Part shown: in pieces, positions 59,601-64,000 of the stretch | Layout of the letters: every line of letters starts with the position of its first letter | How positions within the stretch are numbered: the stretch's first letter is position 1 | Origin: Viola odorata | Lineage: Eukaryota > Streptophyta > Magnoliopsida > Malpighiales > Violaceae | NCBI GenBank assembly: GCA_963691705.1 | Contig: OY829537.1 | Span: 24,490,078-24,554,077 of the forward strand | Reading direction: 5' to 3' | DNA: 64,000 nucleotides | Translations under genes and position numbers: made by a program | Notes under the pieces: model-generated | Database searches by the model: none | Seen by the model: the letters and a program-made list of their open reading frames with translations, nothing else | What the model was told of the DNA's origin: nothing

Positions 59601-61436
59601 ATATTTCACACTCAAACCTTCTTTTTCTCTCGCAAGCTGTTTTGAAATTTCATATTCAGCATGTGACTTAGCAAGCCATTGCTGATCCTCAAACACTTCA
59701 GCTTGTGTTAACGGTGCCAAGGTGAACTTCTGACCATCCTTAACCAACTTGTAGAGGTTCCTCTTCCCATCATGATTCGCTGCGCGATCAAACTGCCATG
59801 GGCGTCCAAGGAGGATATGGCTTGCTTGCATCGGCACAACATCACAGAGAACTTCATCTTGGTATTTGCCGATACGAAACTTAACAAGCACCTGTTTGGT
59901 TACCTTAATACCGTTGTCATCCGTCATCCAGTGTAGATGATACGGTTTCGGATGCTTTATCGTTGGCAAGTCCAGCTTATGAACCATCAGCGCACTGGCA
60001 CAGTTGGTGCAGCTTCCGTTGTCTATGATAATGGAACAACCCTTGTGATCAATCACCCCGCGGGTGTGGAACAGATTGGTCCGTTGCTCCTCATCACACA
60101 CTTCTTCTCTGGACTGTACGCTCAGGGTCCGTCGGATTACAAGCAACCGAACATGGTCACCTCTCTGATGGTCAATATCCGAATCGGTCTGACCGTTTCC
60201 CTCAGGTTCTGTTTCCTCCTGTTCATCATCCGATTCTTCCTCGCCAGTCGGCCTGATGATGAAAACTCTTTTATTCGGGCATTCTGATTTCTTATGCCCT
60301 CGGCCGTTGCACTTGAAACAGATAATTTCCTTAGTGGCTGGCCGATCCACTGGTGGAGTATAAGGTTTGGTAGGTGCCGTTTTAGAAGGAACAACAGCAC
60401 TGGCAGATCCCTTCAAAATGGCAGGGGCCGTTTTGTCATCCTTATTCCAAGACGTCTTCTTCCAAGGTGTCGACCCAGTAGATTTATAGGAACTCCTAGC
60501 TTTCCTATGTTTCTCAATCTTTTGAGCCATATGAAGCATCTCCTCCATAATGTTATATTGAGTCAGTTCCAATGCATCGGCAACGTCTGCATTCAAACCA
60601 GCAAGAAACCGAGCCATCGTTACCTCAGTTCCTTCAGTAATCTTCGCTTGAGCCAAAGCAATTTCCATCTCATTAAAGTATGCTCCAACTCCCTTGCTGC
60701 CTTGCTTCAAGGTTTGAAGCCGTTGATGAAGCTCACGGTGAAAGTGGGCAGGGACAAACCGTTGTCTCATCGCCTGCTTCATCTCTTCCCAATTAGCAAT
60801 CGGACTAGCTAAGACAGCTGCCCTTTTCCGATTGAACTGCTCCCACCAATGACTAGCATACCCACAGAATTCGACTGCGGCGATCTGAACCTTTTTACCT
60901 TCTGAATAATTGTGACATAAGAAGATAGCATCTACTTTCCTTTCCCAAGTTAAGTATGCATCAGGGTCGTCAGCACCCTCAAACGGAGGTATTTTCATTT
61001 TGATGCTGTTTAGATTAGCATCCAAACGGTCATCCTCCCGTTCTCTCCTACCATCACGACGGTCTCGTCTCTCTCTCCTCTGTCCATCCCTTGTATTTAT
61101 CCAGCCTTCTCCCCCATCAGGTTCTCCTTCCATATCAGAATGTGGTAATTGTGGACCACGTCTGGCAAGTCGCCTAGGAGGGACCAAAGCAAGATTACGC
61201 CGATGATTCACCTCACGTGGTCGACGGGCGTTGTCATCTTCTTCGGACAGTTCAGTCAAACGGCCATCACGTTGGTTATTCGCGGCTATAGGAACTGGAT
61301 TAATGGTACCTAACGCTTCCACCCTAGCCAGCCTTTCAGTTACAGTTAATTGCCGTTCATTCAATGTTTGGAGCTGTTCCGACAGGTTGGCTAGTATAGC
61401 CGATAGATCGGGTTGTTGTACTCCCTCTTGAGACAT
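56382..61436 (-). CDS. gag-pol polyprotein of element E (1684 residues, uninterrupted)
   Basis: One frame from ATG 61436. Gag 1-350 with the core AYLTWERKVDAIF...ASHWWEQF; zinc knuckle C373-x2-C376-x4-H381-x4-C386; protease region about 455-560 with IIDNGSCTN (active-site Asp 472); RT about 770-960 with YFDD at 915-918; RNase H with Asp1064 (ECDASG); integrase zinc finger His1242/His1245...Cys1282/Cys1285 and catalytic Asp1314, Asp1375 and Glu1411. Three 14-residue repeats (KHSHENSKHAEGEC) lie at 622-663 in the protease-RT linker. The C-terminus, GPMTRARARKLQ onward, is encoded in the LTR. All catalytic residues are present, so the product may be functional. Confidence 0.95.
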   Translation of the reverse strand: MSQEGVQQPDLSAILANLSEQLQTLNERQLTVTERLARVEALGTINPVPIAANNQRDGRLTELSEEDDNARRPREVNHRRNLALVPPRRLARRGPQLPHSDMEGEPDGGEGWINTRDGQRRERRDRRDGRREREDDRLDANLNSIKMKIPPFEGADDPDAYLTWERKVDAIFLCHNYSEGKKVQIAAVEFCGYASHWWEQFNRKRAAVLASPIANWEEMKQAMRQRFVPAHFHRELHQRLQTLKQGSKGVGAYFNEMEIALAQAKITEGTEVTMARFLAGLNADVADALELTQYNIMEEMLHMAQKIEKHRKARSSYKSTGSTPWKKTSWNKDDKTAPAILKGSASAVVPSKTAPTKPYTPPVDRPATKEIICFKCNGRGHKKSECPNKRVFIIRPTGEEESDDEQEETEPEGNGQTDSDIDHQRGDHVRLLVIRRTLSVQSREEVCDEEQRTNLFHTRGVIDHKGCSIIIDNGSCTNCASALMVHKLDLPTIKHPKPYHLHWMTDDNGIKVTKQVLVKFRIGKYQDEVLCDVVPMQASHILLGRPWQFDRAANHDGKRNLYKLVKDGQKFTLAPLTQAEVFEDQQWLAKSHAEYEISKQLAREKEGLSVKYIEGNTESVSLKHSHENSKHAEGECKQSHENSKHAEGECKHSHEKSKRAESGIERKGEVTKKKLSVYAKGSEVRRAMLSHNNCFDASRPLLLIRFRSYCLTSNETERHHTVPIGISSLLQEFGDVLPEEMPPGLPPIRGIEHQIDFVPGSVIPHQPAYRSNPEETKELQRQVDDLLARGYVRESLSPCAVPVILVPKKDGSWRMCVDCRAVNKITVKYRHPIPQLDDMLDELSGSIVFSKIDLMSGYHQIRMKEGDEWKTAFKTKYGLYEWMVMPFGLTNAPSTFMRLMNHVLRHLIGKFVVVYFDDILIYSKSLDEHALHLREVFLTLREQKLYAKPSKCSFALEQVGFLGFIVSAGGVKVDEEKIRAIREWPTPKAATDVRSFHGLASFYRRFVKDFSTIAVPLNDLIKKNVVFRWEQQQEEAFATLKERLCAAPVLALPDFSKAFEIECDASGLGIGAVLMQEKRPIAYFSEKLKDAQLRYPTYDKEFYALVRALETWQHYLMPREFIIHTDHLSLKYLKGQGKLNRRHAVWMEFIEAFPYHIQYKQGTENVVADALSRRYVLITSLNAKLLGFSHIIELYATDSDFGDIYLHGVSISGSKFYKHEGYLFKGKYLCIPHCSLRELLVHEAHSGGLMGHFGVTKTLDVLHDHFYWPHMKRDVVRIIARCLTCRRAKSKSAGHGEYMPLPVPSHPWTYLSMDFVVGLPRSKNGKDSVFVVVDRFSKMSHFIACSTTSDATQIADLFFREVVRLHGIPLTIVSDRDTKFLSHFWRVLWKKLGTKLLYSTSYHPQTDGQTEVVNRTLGSLLRTLVRKHVSTWVDHLPFIEFAYNRAVHSTTHYSPFELVYGFNPRTVLDLTPFPLSDVVSLDGAQKADFVKQLHAKAKQNIERMNEKLMLKRNDGRRLVTFQVGDWVWLHMRKERFPAQRRGKLSPRGDEPFQIVEKINNNAYKLALPSEYGAVSSTFNVSDLELFDADDEYGLSADADSDSRANPSEGGGNDANPRIQLPLPPAGPMTRARARKLQDRLSSLIHKELECERTSEEAALREKTPRVVNLLTFTMTEDDSARNGT
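56602..56614 (-). promoter_or_regulatory. Polypurine tract of element E
   Basis: On the minus strand AAGGGGGAGGGAA lies directly beside the LTR edge at 56601, where the primer for plus-strand cDNA is expected. It is also coding (SEGGGN of the polyprotein). A palindrome GATTCGAGGGCGAATC lies immediately upstream of it. Confidence 0.8.
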
Positions 61437-62367
61437 CTTTTACTTCTCCTGAAATTCACAACACCAAAGAAAACGTAAAATTGCACTAACCTAGCACTCC
61501 CTCACGTGTTTACTCTCGTGTTTAATCACTCTCATAATCTCACGAAATCTCTCAAAATTCCCTGCAATGTTCAAGTGTTAGTGAGACTCAAGAATCCAAA
61601 GAAAAAGCTTCCAAGAAGACTCTCAAAGAAAACTAGCACGGAAAAGAATTGTGACACTTGATATTTGAGTAATTGCAAGAACAACCAATCAAACAAATAG
61701 CAAGTAGAGTAGAAGGCAATTTCAAGGAATCAAAGAAAGCTCAAAATTGACTCAAAAGGACTCAAACAAGTTCAATTTCAGTTATGATTGTAATACCCAA
61801 TCGCAGTGCAATTTAATTCCTTGATAAATCTGGTTTTTATGGAGCAAATACTTCTATATATTTTCGTATTTGCAGGATCGGATCCCTTTCTTTTCTTTGG
61901 GAAATTTCCCTGTTGTTGTTGTTTTTTTTTTTTTTTTTTTTTTTTTGACAGCAAAACACAATTCAGTGTTTTGATCAGAACTTTTTACTCTGAACTCCGA
62001 ATCGACCGATTCTTTTTGATTCGGAAGCCCAACAGATTCAACTTTCCAACGAAACCACAATTACTAAAATCGGACTTCAGTTGCTATATATATGAATACA
62101 AATTCGACAACTGAAGTTACTGAAACTGAACAGAATTTTCTCTTGTATTTTGTGACCTTCTTGTGGGTAGAAAACGCAAGTAATTTAGCGAATTTCAACA
62201 CAACAAACTGGAACGAAACACAACCAATTGTATTCAAGTAACTAACCAAGCACAACAAAGAAATCGGTTTTGAATGGAGTAGAAAGAAATACCGATTTCA
62301 ACGATGGAAACTTGAAAACAATTAAGATACTTACCAATCTTTGAACACCTTAAGCTCCGCTACCAAC
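61437..62367 (-). other. 5' leader of element E
   Basis: Untranslated region between the primer-binding site and gag. It contains a poly-A run on the minus strand (plus strand T-run at about 61921-61946). No coding frame supported; small frames here are low-complexity artefacts. Confidence 0.7.
62354..62365 (-). promoter_or_regulatory. Primer-binding site of element E
   Basis: Minus strand TGGTAGCGGAGC, two bases from the LTR boundary at 62368. Same sequence and spacer length as in elements C, D and F. Confidence 0.75.
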
Positions 62368-63274
62368 TGATACGATCCTGGTTCTTTAGGATGCATAACA
62401 CCAATTTTGATCTTTGTTCAAAGACGGATTTCCTGCGGAAATAGATAACTCGACAAGTACGAGCTTAGACCACTTAGCTAACCTGTGCTAAGAGCCCTAA
62501 TCGATTTCAAGTCAAGGGTCTTGAATCGAGTTCTTAGGACTAGACTCAACAATGTGAGAATCACACTAAGATAAACGACACAATAATACAATTCCAAGAT
62601 TTACTTGTATACGACTCAAGTATTGCGGACTCAAGAAGAACAAGGTTCAACCAACTTGAACAAGGGGCGGAGATTGAAGAGATTAACTCAATTTATCAAA
62701 TAACAGCCAACTTAATAAAGTAGCCAAGTGGTTCCTTATATAGGTTACAAACAAACCCTAATAGTAAACCAAATAGGAATAGAAGTAGGACTTCCAAAAT
62801 AGGAAGATAACTTAACTAATTAAAACTGTCTAATTAACTAATTAAGCTAAAATAATTAAAGTCAACAACTTGAACTTCAGTCAACGCGCGCTTCTGGACA
62901 CGCGAAACGGGCAGGAGCCGTTTTGAGCAATCGGCACGCGAGACAGATGAGTGAAACGGCAATGGCTGAGTGAAACGGTCAAGTGCCGATTTAAGCGAAA
63001 CGGACAAGAGCCGTTTTGAACGAATCGGACAAGAGTCGTTTTGGTGACAAACGGTCAAGTGCCGTTTCTGGCAGAATCATCTTCGGTCATTGTGAAAGTA
63101 AGGAGATTCACAACTCTTGGTGTCTTCTCTCTAAGTGCAGCTTCCTCACTTGTCCTCTCACATTCCAGCTCCTTGTGAATGAGAGATGACAAACGGTCTT
63201 GAAGCTTTCTAGCTCTGGCTCGAGTCATTGGACCAGCTGGTGGTAACGGTAGTTGGATGCGTGGATTCGCATCA
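62368..63274 (-). repeat. LTR of element E (upstream copy in element orientation)
   Basis: 907 bp, nearly identical to 55695-56601; differences seen at CCTT/CTTT and GTAG/ATAA near the left end and one in the inverted-repeat array. It holds the promoter that would transcribe the element. Confidence 0.92.
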
Positions 63275-64000
63275 TCAGGGGTTCAAATCAGCTTGGTCCT
63301 TGTTTCTTGTATCACAGCTAGTATAGGGAAAGCAACATTTTGAAAGATGCCATACACTTGACTGAAACTATTCAATTGCAATAGTATATTGAGAGGTCGG
63401 GAATAGGGAACTAATTTGTGCTGTTTGCAAAAGTGAAGCTAGGTGTTAGAGGAGGTGGGCAATTGCTTCCTCTTTTTTCCTTCAATATACTCCTTTAAAT
63501 TTGAATTAAAAGTATATTTCTCTCTTATTTTTCAAATGTTGATATTCTTTTGACTCTTCATTTTGATCATTAACTTAAACAAAATTTAGGTGAAATAATT
63601 TTCTTTGAATAGTTAGTTTAGCATCGTCAACTTTTATAATCGGATAATCTAACAAACTCCTATAACAGAGAGTTCTAACTGATTGATTGCATAGAAATGC
63701 TTTGATTTATAAGTAAGTTTTCAATAGTACAAAATTGATTTCATGACTGGCTATTTGCCAAAAGATGTATGAGTCATGAGATTCGGGTTAGCATGAGGAG
63801 AACAAGCAAGTGAAGACTGGTCAGTCTTCAACAAAATTCACATGGCTGGTGGACAAGTAACTTGATCCGTCTCACTCGGTGGGGGTGTTAGGACATCCCT
63901 TTTCGTTAGCCGGCTCTATGTTCTTAGCGGGACACTGAATTCTGGACGTTTGCTTGTCTAACCAAAAGGGGATATCAGATTGTACCTTTGGTTTGGGTTG

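Larger units (their letters stand above)
55695..63274 (-). mobile_element. Chromovirus-like Ty3/gypsy element E (7580 bp), intact, possibly CRM lineage
   Basis: LTRs 55695-56601 and 62368-63274 (907 bp each), exact duplication TCAGG (55690-55694 and 63275-63279). Minus orientation: primer-binding site at 62354-62365, gag-pol 61436-56382, polypurine tract (plus strand TTCCCTCCCCCTT, 56602-56614). By eye the LTRs differ at only about four positions, all transitions, so insertion was recent. The gag-pol frame has no stop. Placement in CRM is suggested by the frame running into the LTR and the DSRANP...GGGND end, but no chromodomain was recognised. Confidence 0.93.
45210..64000 (+). pseudogene. 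Second MSRA5 copy, decayed and split by two retrotransposons
   Basis: 45210-45402 matches MSRA5 exon 1 (LPDRLSNTLHDPSDPKLKT against LPDRVSNAPRVPSDPSLKT). After element D, 55211-55300 continues exon 1 (RTVGYAGRSKT, FGDHAEPV), about 55397-55508 matches exon 2 (LLVEVF, CPDVRNQYR) and about 55600-55660 matches exon 3 (DISTNGSEES). After element E, 63780-64000 matches intron 3 of the intact gene. Stops and frame changes are frequent. Exon 4 would lie past the window. The copy lies directly downstream of the PPR gene, suggesting a local duplication. Only the homologous blocks are MSRA5; most of the span is inserted elements. Confidence 0.88.

Noticed and set aside
59364..59685. Open frames on the plus strand opposite the gag-pol of element E
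   Set aside because: They are hydrophobic mirror frames created by the 42-bp coding repeats on the other strand.
61854..62114. Small frames with Lys or Phe runs in the leader of element E
   Set aside because: They are produced by the poly-T/poly-A tract and have no domain or conservation.

Overview
The window is nuclear DNA of a flowering plant, most likely a eudicot. The evidence is four plant-type genes with spliceosomal introns or organelle-targeting ends (a PIN1-type parvulin without a WW domain, a cytosolic ribosomal protein L8/uL2 gene, an MSRA5-type peptide methionine sulfoxide reductase and a PPR gene), embedded in plant Ty3/gypsy and hAT transposons. I cannot name the species. All boundaries were read by eye from terminal motifs and target-site duplications (TSDs).

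Layout. 1-7643: 3' part of a Tat-lineage Ty3/gypsy element (element A; its 5' end lies outside the window) carrying tandem repeats, a nested hAT transposon (1036-4076, TSD TGTGCAGT), an antisense gene and the 3' LTR. 8989-10790: two-exon PIN1 gene on the minus strand. 11727-12666: solo LTR (TSD CATAT). 13314-28842: complete but decayed Tat element B (TSD ATAAT), split by two solo LTRs (14002-16967; 17254-18239) and by a 906-bp non-autonomous hAT in its 3' LTR. 29538-30902: RPL8 gene with a premature stop and a 121-bp duplication over its 3' splice site. 32940-37417: non-autonomous LTR element C (TSD CACGG) inserted just upstream of MSRA5. 37568-39241: four-exon MSRA5 gene. 40250-45084: PPR gene cut by a second hAT copy (40552-43608, TSD ACTCAAAG). 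From about 45210 to the window end: a decayed second copy of MSRA5, split by element D (45403-55205, TSD ATGGC) and element E (55695-63274, TSD TCAGG). Element F (49234-55002, TSD CCTAG), a chromovirus, is nested inside the 3' LTR of D.

Biology. Only PIN1 and MSRA5 look intact among host genes. MSRA5 has lost its original core promoter to element C, whose 3' LTR now points into it. Element E has an uninterrupted 1684-residue gag-pol frame and near-identical LTRs, so it is the youngest and possibly still active element. The two hAT copies share one internal deletion that removes the expected first catalytic aspartate, so they were probably mobilised in trans. The most unusual features are an antisense, apparently spliced gene with its own TATA box conserved in both Tat elements, a tRNA-like Pol III promoter inside the hAT family, and an array of short inverted repeats in the U3 of element E.
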